The notes below the pieces were generated by a model. That model worked only from the letters and a program-made list of their open reading frames with translations. It had not been told where the DNA came from and made no database searches. Position numbers and translations under genes: made by a program. Source: a virus. From it: DNA of 21,790 nucleotides. Below, piece by piece: positions 15,659 through 21,790 of the stretch. The stretch's first letter is position 1. Each line of letters begins with the position of its first letter. The stretch is taken from positions 1-21,790 of IMG/VR virus record IMGVR_UViG_3300020470_003912. One strand, given 5' to 3'.

Positions 15659-16618
15659 TTAACCCACCATAAAGTTAGGAGGCATTTCGTATTTAAGTTG
15701 CATTTCCTCTTCAATTTCTTTTATTTCAGTAGTAGCTTCTTCCATTATTCGGTTTCCATTAAGAGTTACGCCACCAGGAAGTTGCATGCCTTCAAATTTA
15801 GATAAATTACTTCCCCACTGTTTCTTGATAAGAGCTGTAAGATACCTTTTTAAAAACATATCATTATATACGTCAGTATATGTTGCGGGATCAACTAGTC
15901 TAAAGCATTCAACTATAACATAGCTATCTTTCTTTAAATCATTTTCCCAATCAGCATCTATATAAAGCCTATTCATATGCCTATTGAACCTAACGGTGTC
16001 TGCACCATTAAATACCATGTGCATAGTTGCAAGGTGTTGTTGAGTTTGATAATAGTTAGCTATACCGTGACCTGCTCTCATATTAAATACATCGTTAAGG
16101 TGTATTTGATACTTAGCATCAAACATATTAATACTTGAATCTTCATCATCTAGCGGAAATATTTGCTGTACGGTAGTAACAGCATCTGGAATAGCGATAT
16201 AACCGTTTTCGGTATCGCCTTTAGTTATAGCAGAAATAGTCGCGGTACTTCCAGAAGAACCGCCTGTGATTGTTTCATTTGCTGCAAAAGGAATATTTGT
16301 TTCTTCGAGTGTATTATATCTTATATTAGGTGAGGTGAATTCTTTAATAGTAGCTTTAGCTCCTGAAGTTCCACCTGTAATAGTTTCACCTTCTGTAAAT
16401 CCACTAGGACTTCCACTAAGTGCCATTAACGAATTAGTTATCTTGTGTTTTATATAATCTTTATATACAGCATCTGAATGATACTCTTGATAGAACTGTA
16501 AAGCCTCATCGGCTCTATCGTCTAATTGATCATCGTCAACGTTTATTTCGATTACGGGGTGTCCTAAATTTCTAAGACAGTAATCTAATAAGGTTTCTCT
16601 TGTTGTAGGTTTTGCCAT
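15659..16618 (-). CDS. 13: neck protein gp13, with two inserted Gly-rich repeats
   Basis: Neck/head-completion protein that binds the portal after packaging. The start is ATG 16618 (MAKPTTRETLLDYCLRNLG); the frame also contains a TTG two codons earlier, less likely. It has 319 residues. The N-terminal pattern LRNLGHPVIEINVDDDQLDD (17-36) with DRADEALQFYQEYHSDAVY just after it is characteristic, as is the end EEEMQLKYEMPPNFMVG. Between KHKIT (about 58-62) and GYIAIPD (about 139-145) lie two copies of a module, FTEGETITGGTSGAKATI (74-91) and FAANETITGGSSGSTATI (111-128). T4 gp13 (309 aa) lacks this, as far as I can recall. A late-promoter octamer lies 35 bases upstream. Confidence 0.92.
   Translation of the reverse strand: MAKPTTRETLLDYCLRNLGHPVIEINVDDDQLDDRADEALQFYQEYHSDAVYKDYIKHKITNSLMALSGSPSGFTEGETITGGTSGAKATIKEFTSPNIRYNTLEETNIPFAANETITGGSSGSTATISAITKGDTENGYIAIPDAVTTVQQIFPLDDEDSSINMFDAKYQIHLNDVFNMRAGHGIANYYQTQQHLATMHMVFNGADTVRFNRHMNRLYIDADWENDLKKDSYVIVECFRLVDPATYTDVYNDMFLKRYLTALIKKQWGSNLSKFEGMQLPGGVTLNGNRIMEEATTEIKEIEEEMQLKYEMPPNFMVG
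16235..16399 (-). repeat. two Gly-rich module copies inside gp13
   Basis: Copy 1 at 16346-16399 and copy 2 at 16235-16288 encode 18-residue segments agreeing at 11 or more positions, with the shared core NETITGG or GETITGG followed by SG. Copies related to these end gp15. Confidence 0.85.
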
Positions 16619-16652
16619 ATCCAAAAGTCCCGGAGTTTAATTGTTCTAGGAC

Positions 16653-16660
16653 TATTTATA
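16653..16660 (-). promoter_or_regulatory. T4-type late promoter before gp13
   Basis: Perfect TATAAATA on the minus strand in the 49-base gap between the adhesin cassette and gp13. Transcription would start near 16647, giving a ~29-base leader. It separates the neck/packaging genes from the adhesin genes as an independent late unit. Confidence 0.75.
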
Positions 16661-16667
16661 CTCACGT

Positions 16668-17933
16668 TTATCCTAGCAGCATCCCGCTTACTTGAGTGTA
16701 TTTACCGTGATAAAGGTACCAGTTTGTTTGATTACCTGTAGCGTGTGATGAACTATAAATCGAATATCTAAATTGAATTTCATCATTAACAGCACAGTCA
16801 ATTATTGTAGACATAGTATCGGTAAACCAACCATCACCGTTACCGTCATCGTTCGTTCCCTGGTCAGTGTGTATGTAATCAACACCATTTTTAGTAATCA
16901 TAAATAATAAGTCGTTTATATATGTACTTGTATTCATTCTATACATAACCTGCATAGAAAAAAAGTATCTTCCTGCAGTTGGAACGGTAAATATGCCGCT
17001 AGTATTATTCATATGATTTCCAACGTTATGATGTGATTGCCAGTTGACAATAGTATGTGCAGCCCCATCTAACATATAAAAACCAACATTACCATTAGGA
17101 CCCCATGAAGCAAAAGATGGTTGACGTGCAAAAACATTATGACCTAATTCATTGATTCTCATACTTTCAACAAAGCTACCACTGTTTTTAACTGCTATAG
17201 CAAACTCACCGTCAGCGTCACCGCTATTAGTGTCACCAGTTATCTTAACACTGTCTACTAAAGCGTTACTAGTATTCAATGCTCCTAATAGAATATCATA
17301 ACCTCTATTACTTGTGTTATACGCACGATAGAAACCAGACATATAGTTTCCAATAACAGTAAGTTGCCTTTCAGGAACTTGAGCTCCTGGAAAAGGTGAA
17401 CCTCCTCCTGAAATTCCTACGCCTCCCTCTTTATCAATCTTCATTCTTTCTAAAGGAGTATCGTACGCACTTGTACCTGAATTCCATCCTGTAGTTATAA
17501 AGCTAAGACCGTGACCTGCTCTTGAATCGAGCTGTATAGCAGATGCATTTTCTCCTGAAGCTCCTATAACGTTATTTCCGGCTGCATTCAAAGTTAAATT
17601 GGCGCCAAGCATATGATAACTACCTGACCCATCGGAGTAACTGCTTATAGAGAAAGGAGGACCCGCGGGATTAGATGAGGTTATAGCAAAAGCAGGTGTT
17701 CCGTCATTAGATTTAACGTCTATAGTAGCAGTTCCACTGGATTGTCTTAAAGCAAGAACAGAACCAAGAGCTGAAAGATCTATTTTGTCAGACGTAACTG
17801 CATCATTAGCTAACTCTGCAACTGTAATGGCATTAGCCGCAATATCCTCGGCAGCAATTACGTCTGCTGATATATGAGCAGTTTGTACTGCATTGTCTGC
17901 TATTCCGTGTAATGTGATTTTATCTATTGCCAT
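16668..17933 (-). CDS. tail fibre / adhesin with stalk repeats and C1q-like head
   Basis: A 421-residue structural protein, last of the fibre cassette. Residues 1-50 carry degenerate stalk repeats (IADNAV, DIAANAITVAELANDAVTSD) like those seen in many phage fibres. The middle is beta-rich with repeated peptides such as LERMKIDKEGGVGI and ESMRINELGHN, typical of fibre shaft domains. From about 270 the sequence looks like a C1q/TNF jelly roll: TSGIFTVPTAGRYFFSMQV, NGVDYIH, AVNDEIQFRY, and terminal VSGMLLG. C1q-like heads trimerise and could bind a receptor. The ATG at 17933 directly abuts the TAA of the upstream gene. The specific virion position is not known. Confidence 0.8.
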   Translation of the reverse strand: MAIDKITLHGIADNAVQTAHISADVIAAEDIAANAITVAELANDAVTSDKIDLSALGSVLALRQSSGTATIDVKSNDGTPAFAITSSNPAGPPFSISSYSDGSGSYHMLGANLTLNAAGNNVIGASGENASAIQLDSRAGHGLSFITTGWNSGTSAYDTPLERMKIDKEGGVGISGGGSPFPGAQVPERQLTVIGNYMSGFYRAYNTSNRGYDILLGALNTSNALVDSVKITGDTNSGDADGEFAIAVKNSGSFVESMRINELGHNVFARQPSFASWGPNGNVGFYMLDGAAHTIVNWQSHHNVGNHMNNTSGIFTVPTAGRYFFSMQVMYRMNTSTYINDLLFMITKNGVDYIHTDQGTNDDGNGDGWFTDTMSTIIDCAVNDEIQFRYSIYSSSHATGNQTNWYLYHGKYTQVSGMLLG

Positions 17934-18527
17934 TTATTGCAAGACCTCCTGAACCATAATTGTACTACCACAAGATGAATCATAAGCTTGAGTATTTTGT
18001 CCAGTTCTATTAATAAAAATTCCTTCACTATCTCCAGTTGTCATAACCTTCACATCATATGTAATTTGTGATGTTGTATTAGGTGTGTCTAGGTAAGAAG
18101 CCGAATATGTATGAGTAGAATAATAATAGGTCAGATCACTGTGTTCTTTTCTCACATTAAACCAAACATTGCTCCACTGTGTACCAACATCCTGACTATC
18201 TAAACCTCCACCCCATACCGTATTTTGAGTCCCGCCTGAAATAGATCTATAACACCTAACAAGTCCAGAATGATGATTACGATGTGTCGCTGAAAGACTC
18301 ATAGTAACCAAAATCAGACTGGTAGCAAATTTCGGTGTAATATTAACTGAATATACTGTAGTAAAACTTGTTGACGTTACAACCGATTTTGCCGTGTGTC
18401 GAGTCATATTAAAATTATTAAGATGACCAGCCGGAAGATCAACTGTTCCAGCTGCAGTTGCACCTTGAATAGCATCTATTGAAAGAGTTGTAGATGAAAT
18501 CGAAGTATCTGTAATAGAAGTTGCCAT
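17934..18527 (-). CDS. probable tail fibre component, beta-rich
   Basis: A 197-residue Ser/Thr-rich protein. A short N-terminal segment (MATSITDTSISSTTLSIDAI) resembles attachment peptides of its neighbours. The body has alternating hydrophobic strands (TSFTTVYSVNITPKFATSLI, then LVTMSLSATHRNHH), a pattern I associate with marine phage fibre domains where a strand pair around SFTTV---ITPKF is followed by a jelly-roll-like fold. No catalytic motif. The end (IMVQEVLQ) lacks the LxG ending of its neighbours. The ribosome binding site AGGATAAG is part of an 18-base sequence repeated at another junction. Function is inferred from context. Confidence 0.65.
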   Translation of the reverse strand: MATSITDTSISSTTLSIDAIQGATAAGTVDLPAGHLNNFNMTRHTAKSVVTSTSFTTVYSVNITPKFATSLILVTMSLSATHRNHHSGLVRCYRSISGGTQNTVWGGGLDSQDVGTQWSNVWFNVRKEHSDLTYYYSTHTYSASYLDTPNTTSQITYDVKVMTTGDSEGIFINRTGQNTQAYDSSCGSTIMVQEVLQ

Positions 18528-18539
18528 ATCTTATCCTAT
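18522..18539 (-). repeat. 18-base gene-junction repeat, copy 1
   Basis: Minus strand ATAGGATAAGATATGGCA, spanning the stop of the 276-aa gene, the ribosome binding site and the first two codons of the 197-aa gene. Identical to 20664-20681. Confidence 0.9.
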
Positions 18540-19361
18540 CATGTGCCCGCTAAATTGACAATTAGGTCCATATATCGATACTCCATGAGTATAAGCACCT
18601 ACGAGTGGACGACACGTGTCATTACCAACTAAATACATTATGGTTGATATACTAGAACCCTGATCATAATCTCCTGAATTATAATAACCTTCCATTATAT
18701 ATGTGCCATAATAATTAGCGGCGTTCTTTTCAAAGTAGGCCCAATAATAACCGGAATTATCACCGTGATTATTATCTTTCTTACCATACAAACTAAGATT
18801 AAACTGATAATAGCCTGAAATCGGTGCAGTAAAATAACCGGTCGCACCACTATAGTGGTTACCATTATTGAAATGCATAGCGTCTGATCTCGGCACTGCA
18901 TTACCTGAACCGGTTGTTGCTGTAGACCACCCAGAACTCGCACCACTAAATCCCAAGTTATAACAACAAAACGCTGGCACGCCTGGAGTAGTTACGTAAC
19001 CGTTATTTTGAACTTTTAAATACTCTGTAGACGAATGGTCCATGACCACCAACAGTGGATAACCAGGGTTATCACCACTTGGTGCTGATATTTTAACTCC
19101 ATAAGGATTTACACCGGTGTTTCGAAAATGCGCTATAAAATTGCTACCACTATTTTTCATAACCGAAAGTGCACCAGTATCAACGTCAGAGGTATTACCT
19201 ATGTGCACTTTTTGCGCACTGGCATCTACATGAAAAACATTATTTGTTGTATTAATGTCATTTGCAATAGTTCCAAGAGTTAAAGATCCATCAGTTGCAA
19301 GAGTAATAGATGCACTACCTGCACTAGGATTTTGTAAATTCTCTAACTTAAGCGTTGACAT
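18531..19361 (-). CDS. tail fibre / adhesin with C1q-like head
   Basis: 276 residues. The N-terminus (MSTLKLENLQNPSAGSASIT) is a common opening of marine phage fibre proteins and may be the attachment peptide. A beta-rich shaft follows (FHVDASAQKVHIG, KVQNNGYVTTPG). From about residue 127 the sequence fits a C1q-like domain: AFCCYNLGFSG, TGYFTAPISGYYQFNLSLYG and terminal CQFSGHMIG. Several Cys are present (two adjacent near 132). ATG 19361 follows the stop of the 92-aa gene after a few bases, with GAAGAG ahead. Confidence 0.8.
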   Translation of the reverse strand: MSTLKLENLQNPSAGSASITLATDGSLTLGTIANDINTTNNVFHVDASAQKVHIGNTSDVDTGALSVMKNSGSNFIAHFRNTGVNPYGVKISAPSGDNPGYPLLVVMDHSSTEYLKVQNNGYVTTPGVPAFCCYNLGFSGASSGWSTATTGSGNAVPRSDAMHFNNGNHYSGATGYFTAPISGYYQFNLSLYGKKDNNHGDNSGYYWAYFEKNAANYYGTYIMEGYYNSGDYDQGSSISTIMYLVGNDTCRPLVGAYTHGVSIYGPNCQFSGHMIG

Positions 19362-19367
19362 AAACTA

Positions 19368-19646
19368 TTACTCTTCTGGTATTGAAGGTCTATTATTTGC
19401 TTCACTTACTTCTTTTGCTGTTTGCACAACCTTCAGCTCAAACGCTTGCTCCACTTGTGCATCTGCACCGGTGGCTAATTGGACTGAATTTGCATTACAG
19501 TGTTCAACTAATTTAGCAATAATCTCGTCTTGTGCTATTCTAGCTCGATTTTGTGCTGCATTATTAATCCAATCTGAAGGGCTAACTGCGCAATACTCCA
19601 TACACTTTTCCTGTGTATCTGTAAGAGGGACGCTAATATCTACCAT
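19368..19646 (-). CDS. small helical protein of unknown function in the fibre cassette
   Basis: A 92-residue, mainly helical protein (EKCMEYCAVSPSDWINNAAQ near residue 13, then RARIAQDEIIAKLVEHCNAN), with three Cys and an acidic end (SIPEE). I do not recognise a family. It differs in composition from the Gly/Ser/Thr-rich fibre genes on both sides. The ATG at 19646 has a good AGGAG ribosome binding site and a GATAAATA late-promoter variant 26 bases upstream. A fibre chaperone or minor tail protein would fit the place, but this is only context. Confidence 0.75.
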   Translation of the reverse strand: MVDISVPLTDTQEKCMEYCAVSPSDWINNAAQNRARIAQDEIIAKLVEHCNANSVQLATGADAQVEQAFELKVVQTAKEVSEANNRPSIPEE

Positions 19647-19671
19647 TTCTTTCTCCTAATTATTATATCTA

Positions 19672-19679
19672 TATTTATC
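19672..19679 (-). promoter_or_regulatory. possible late promoter, GATAAATA variant
   Basis: GATAAATA on the minus strand matches the NATAAATA late motif known from marine T4-like phages. It lies 26 bases before the 92-aa gene, with AGGAG between. It overlaps the stop of the preceding gene. Confidence 0.5.
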
Positions 19680-20265
19680 CTACTAAGTAGCCTTGAAATC
19701 CACTATATGTCGACCCGTCATAGCTCAGGTATATGTTTGAGTGATTATTTGCATGCCACAATCCAGCCCAAATTAAATCTCCAGCCTGACACTGAATAAG
19801 TTGGCTGGTACGGATGCCTCTCTCAATAATATTAGTTCCTGACCTGTTATGATAAGAAACTCTTGTTGAAGACCCACTTCTTTCGCGCCAGAGAGTGAGT
19901 GATATCGATCCACAAGTATCAGCATGATGAAGGTGCACTTCTGCCCAGTATATTCCAGCTACAGGGCAAGTAAATTTATTATTAGCAAAATTACCGCCAA
20001 TATCAAAATCTTCTCCATCCCAAACCAATAATTCTGTTGATTGATGAGGGGTTGAAATCCAAGTTTGAGTAGTGTTATAAACTGACCACGCAGGATTATT
20101 ATTGGTTGCAGTACCATCTATCGTTAGATCACCGTTCAACGTAAGATTATTACTTGCATCTTTTACTGGAAGTTTTGATAAATCAATACTATTTGATCCA
20201 GCCGTTGATGGAACCGTTAGATCATAATATCCTGATGAATCACCTGAAACTCTTATTGTACTCAT
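19675..20265 (-). CDS. tail fibre / adhesin with C1q-like head
   Basis: 196 residues from ATG 20265. The frame also contains a GTG at 20277, but ATG 20265 forms an ATGA overlap with the upstream stop and has AAGGTGG a few bases ahead, so I prefer it. The N-terminus (MSTIRVSGDSSGYYDLTVPS) and SNNLTLNGDLTIDGTATN make a short shaft. The rest (about 57-196) is C1q-like: PVAGIYWAEVHLHHADTCG, QCQAGDLIWAGLWHAN and terminal FQGYLVG. Confidence 0.8.
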   Translation of the reverse strand: MSTIRVSGDSSGYYDLTVPSTAGSNSIDLSKLPVKDASNNLTLNGDLTIDGTATNNNPAWSVYNTTQTWISTPHQSTELLVWDGEDFDIGGNFANNKFTCPVAGIYWAEVHLHHADTCGSISLTLWRERSGSSTRVSYHNRSGTNIIERGIRTSQLIQCQAGDLIWAGLWHANNHSNIYLSYDGSTYSGFQGYLVG

Positions 20266-20669
20266 ACTACCACCCACCTTGCATTTGAACCGAGTGTTAC
20301 AGTAACTCCTGATGCAAGTGTTACTGGTCCTGCTGTCACCGCGCTCCTATTAGCACTTAATGTATAATTAGAAGCTACTGACTGCGCATTTGTGTAGAAT
20401 ATGTCATCCTCAGCTACGTTAGAAAATGATATTGTACCGCTACCATTTGTAATAAGTGCTTGACCACTTGTTCCGTCTGATAAATTAAGAGCATCTATAC
20501 CTACTGAATTAGTTGCAAGCTTAGGCGCTGTTACTGCATCATCTATAATATCAGTTGTTGTAACTGCGTTAGCTGCAATATCATCTGTAACAATTACGCC
20601 GGTTCCAATGTGATCAGTCGTGATTGAGTTATTAGGAATTGAAGCTGAATGTATTTTTCTTACTGCCAT
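20262..20669 (-). CDS. small fibre stalk / connector protein
   Basis: 135 residues. The first ~60 are degenerate stalk repeats (IPNNSITTDHIGTGVIVTDD, IAANAVTTTDIIDDAVTAPK) closely similar to the N-terminus of the 421-aa fibre. Then come DGTSGQALITNGSGTISF and a C-terminal module (QSVASNYTLSANRSAVTAGP, ending ARWVVV) seen in many marine phage fibre proteins. There is no C1q head, and the gene ends in ATGA overlap with the next gene, so the two products may have been one fibre that is now split, or assemble together. Confidence 0.75.
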   Translation of the reverse strand: MAVRKIHSASIPNNSITTDHIGTGVIVTDDIAANAVTTTDIIDDAVTAPKLATNSVGIDALNLSDGTSGQALITNGSGTISFSNVAEDDIFYTNAQSVASNYTLSANRSAVTAGPVTLASGVTVTLGSNARWVVV

Positions 20670-20681
20670 ATCTTATCCTAT
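20664..20681 (-). repeat. 18-base gene-junction repeat, copy 2
   Basis: Identical to 18522-18539. Here the upstream gene stops at TAG inside the repeat, whereas in copy 1 it stops at TAA in another frame, so shared protein coding cannot explain the identity. Confidence 0.9.
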
Positions 20682-21202
20682 GCTGTGATCCTATATCCCG
20701 AAAACCAAGATTCATGCCCTTGTGTACTACCTAAAACTCCAACATTACTTCCATAGTCATGATATACCCACATCTTTAAGATATCACCATCACTTAATCT
20801 ATGAATAGTATTAGTTTCAACACTCATATATGCACCTGTGCCGTTACCACCTGCGGTTCCTTCAAATTGGGATATATCTGTTGAACCTAGCGTAATTTTA
20901 ACTATAAGCCTATTGATATATCTATTACCCATTCTAATATGTCCAGTAAGGTGATACAATCCAGCAGTTGCACTTGTGATTACAATAGTACTATTAATTT
21001 TTAAATTGTGTGAATCATATTGCGCAGTGTCAAGACTAACCTCAGTCCAACTCCCACTAGAAACATTTACACCAGCTTCTGAATGCACTAACTTCCAATG
21101 AGGAACTTTTTCAATACGTGATGTTCCATCGTCTGCTAAACTTATAGCAGTTGCTGTACCTCCTGTAGCTTGAATATTATCTACTTTTAAGTTGCTTACC
21201 AT
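20678..21202 (-). CDS. fibre / adhesin with C1q-like head
   Basis: 174 residues. The N-terminus MVSNLKVDNIQATGGTATAI parallels MSTLKLENLQNPSAGSASIT of the 276-aa fibre, a shared attachment-type peptide. From about residue 34 (PHWKLVHSEAGVNVSSGSW) the protein reads as a C1q-like domain: TATLYHLT-like strand SATAGLYHLTGHIRMG, LSDGDILKMWVYHDYGS, and terminal WFSGYRITA. The ATG at 21202 overlaps the upstream stop as TAATG. Confidence 0.75.
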   Translation of the reverse strand: MVSNLKVDNIQATGGTATAISLADDGTSRIEKVPHWKLVHSEAGVNVSSGSWTEVSLDTAQYDSHNLKINSTIVITSATAGLYHLTGHIRMGNRYINRLIVKITLGSTDISQFEGTAGGNGTGAYMSVETNTIHRLSDGDILKMWVYHDYGSNVGVLGSTQGHESWFSGYRITA

Positions 21203-21768
21203 TATTCTCTAATCTCTTTCCATTGTATAAACCCATATTTTGGATTAGCATTTCCATAATCAAGAATCCATATAGTATCACTGCTTGAAGATAATCTAGT
21301 TTCCCAATAAAATTTCAAATCACCGGTGTAAGTTTTTAGTGCAGCTTTATAGTTCGAGTTAAAATCAGTTCTCCAAGTCATAGTACTTATATCAGCAAGA
21401 CCCGTAGCTGTAGGATAACCCGTCCAACCCCAATAATCTGCCATACCGTTAGGTAATAAATCCATCAAAAACGCATTACCGCTATTGATCGAAGTATCTG
21501 CAGTATAACCCTGACATCTTATACCAGATCCACTTGCACCTGAACCGTAGATATATGTTGGACATGTAAATGTCACTTCTATATGACTGCTGTTATTTAT
21601 TTTAGGAATAGTTAATACGTTACCTGACTGAGAACAATTTGTTGCAATTTGTCCTGTACCGTTAATGGCTATTGTAACCCAAGAAGTTGAAGTAGTTGAT
21701 AGCCGTGCGCCTGAACCATATCCAGTATTATAACTTCCTGTTTGAAGTATTCCGCCAGGCTGAACCAT
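21202..21768 (-). CDS. probable fibre protein, possibly 5'-truncated by the window edge
   Basis: 188 residues from ATG 21768. The frame stays open to the window end at 21790 (residues TYTDKGS before the Met), so the gene could begin outside. An AAGGG four bases before ATG 21768 makes an internal start plausible. The sequence is Gly/Ser/Thr/Tyr-rich and beta-like (STTSTSWVTIAINGTGQIAT, NNSSHIEVTFTCPTYIYGSG) with a C-terminal strand region DTIWILDYGNANP and KYGFIQWKEIRE. It resembles marine phage fibre domains, but no firm family can be named. Confidence 0.65.
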   Translation of the reverse strand: MVQPGGILQTGSYNTGYGSGARLSTTSTSWVTIAINGTGQIATNCSQSGNVLTIPKINNSSHIEVTFTCPTYIYGSGASGSGIRCQGYTADTSINSGNAFLMDLLPNGMADYWGWTGYPTATGLADISTMTWRTDFNSNYKAALKTYTGDLKFYWETRLSSSSDTIWILDYGNANPKYGFIQWKEIRE

Positions 21769-21790
21769 AGAACCCTTATCAGTATAAGTT

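Noticed and set aside
16626-16653. Short inverted repeat AGTCC ... GGACT ahead of gp13
   Set aside because: Only 5 bp with an 18-base loop and no T-run; too weak for a terminator.
20266-20277. GTG start four codons upstream for the 200-aa version of the fibre gene
   Set aside because: ATG at 20265 makes an ATGA overlap with the upstream stop and has a well-spaced ribosome binding site.
21594-21601. AATAAATA on the minus strand in the first fibre gene
   Set aside because: It lies inside coding sequence (Lys-Ile-Asn-Asn) with no gene start nearby.
1-21790. tRNA genes, CRISPR arrays, insertion sequences, integrase or attachment sites
   Set aside because: I looked for cloverleaf-like segments, regularly spaced repeats and transposase or integrase motifs by eye and saw none; nearly all bases are in identified minus-strand genes.

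Overview
This window is the late structural module of an AT-rich, strictly virulent T4-superfamily myovirus of the marine type (the group that includes cyanophages and pelagimyophages). Every convincing gene lies on the minus strand, so transcription runs from position 21790 towards 1. The gene order 13-14-15-16-17-18-19-20-67-68-21-22-23, followed by a gp3-like gene, uvsY and uvsW, is the T4-like core order. The compact gp23 (446 aa), the lack of a gp24 gene next to gp23, and the many small fibre genes with C1q-like heads point to a marine relative rather than a coliphage. The host cannot be read from the sequence.

Layout in the direction of transcription. (1) 21790-16668 is a cassette of seven small genes. 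Six look like tail-fibre or adhesin parts, with stalk-like N-termini and C1q-like C-terminal heads, and one is a small unknown protein. (2) 16618-13731 holds the neck genes gp13, gp14 and gp15, each enlarged relative to T4 by glycine-rich beta-type modules. (3) 13729-11785 encodes the terminase pair gp16/gp17; gp17 seems to start at TTG. (4) 11704-9412 encodes the tail sheath (gp18) and tail tube (gp19). (5) 9357-4194 encodes the head: portal gp20, prohead core gp67/gp68, protease gp21, scaffold gp22 and major capsid gp23, closed by a strong terminator hairpin. (6) 4130-1889 is a non-core insertion: a NodU/CmcH-type carbamoyltransferase and an SGNH-hydrolase-like protein. (7) 1908-1 holds a 41-residue protein, a gp3-like tail terminator, the recombination mediator UvsY and the N-terminal half of the UvsW helicase, cut by the window edge.

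Regulation: TATAAATA, the T4 late promoter octamer, or its marine variant NATAAATA, stands in the expected orientation before gp13, gp18, gp67, the carbamoyltransferase, the SGNH gene, the 41-aa gene and the 92-aa gene of the fibre cassette. This suggests the host-derived enzymes are made late, together with virion proteins. Coding is almost gap-free, many starts overlap stops (TAATG or ATGA), and no stretch over 300 bases lacks a gene. I see no tRNA, CRISPR array, integrase or insertion sequence.

The points most worth a second look are the late carbamoyltransferase/SGNH pair, the repeated beta-modules shared by gp13 and gp15, the isolated GC-rich islands inside AT-rich genes, an 18-base sequence repeated at two adhesin gene junctions in different reading frames, and a shared 3' UTR hairpin element after gp19 and gp23.
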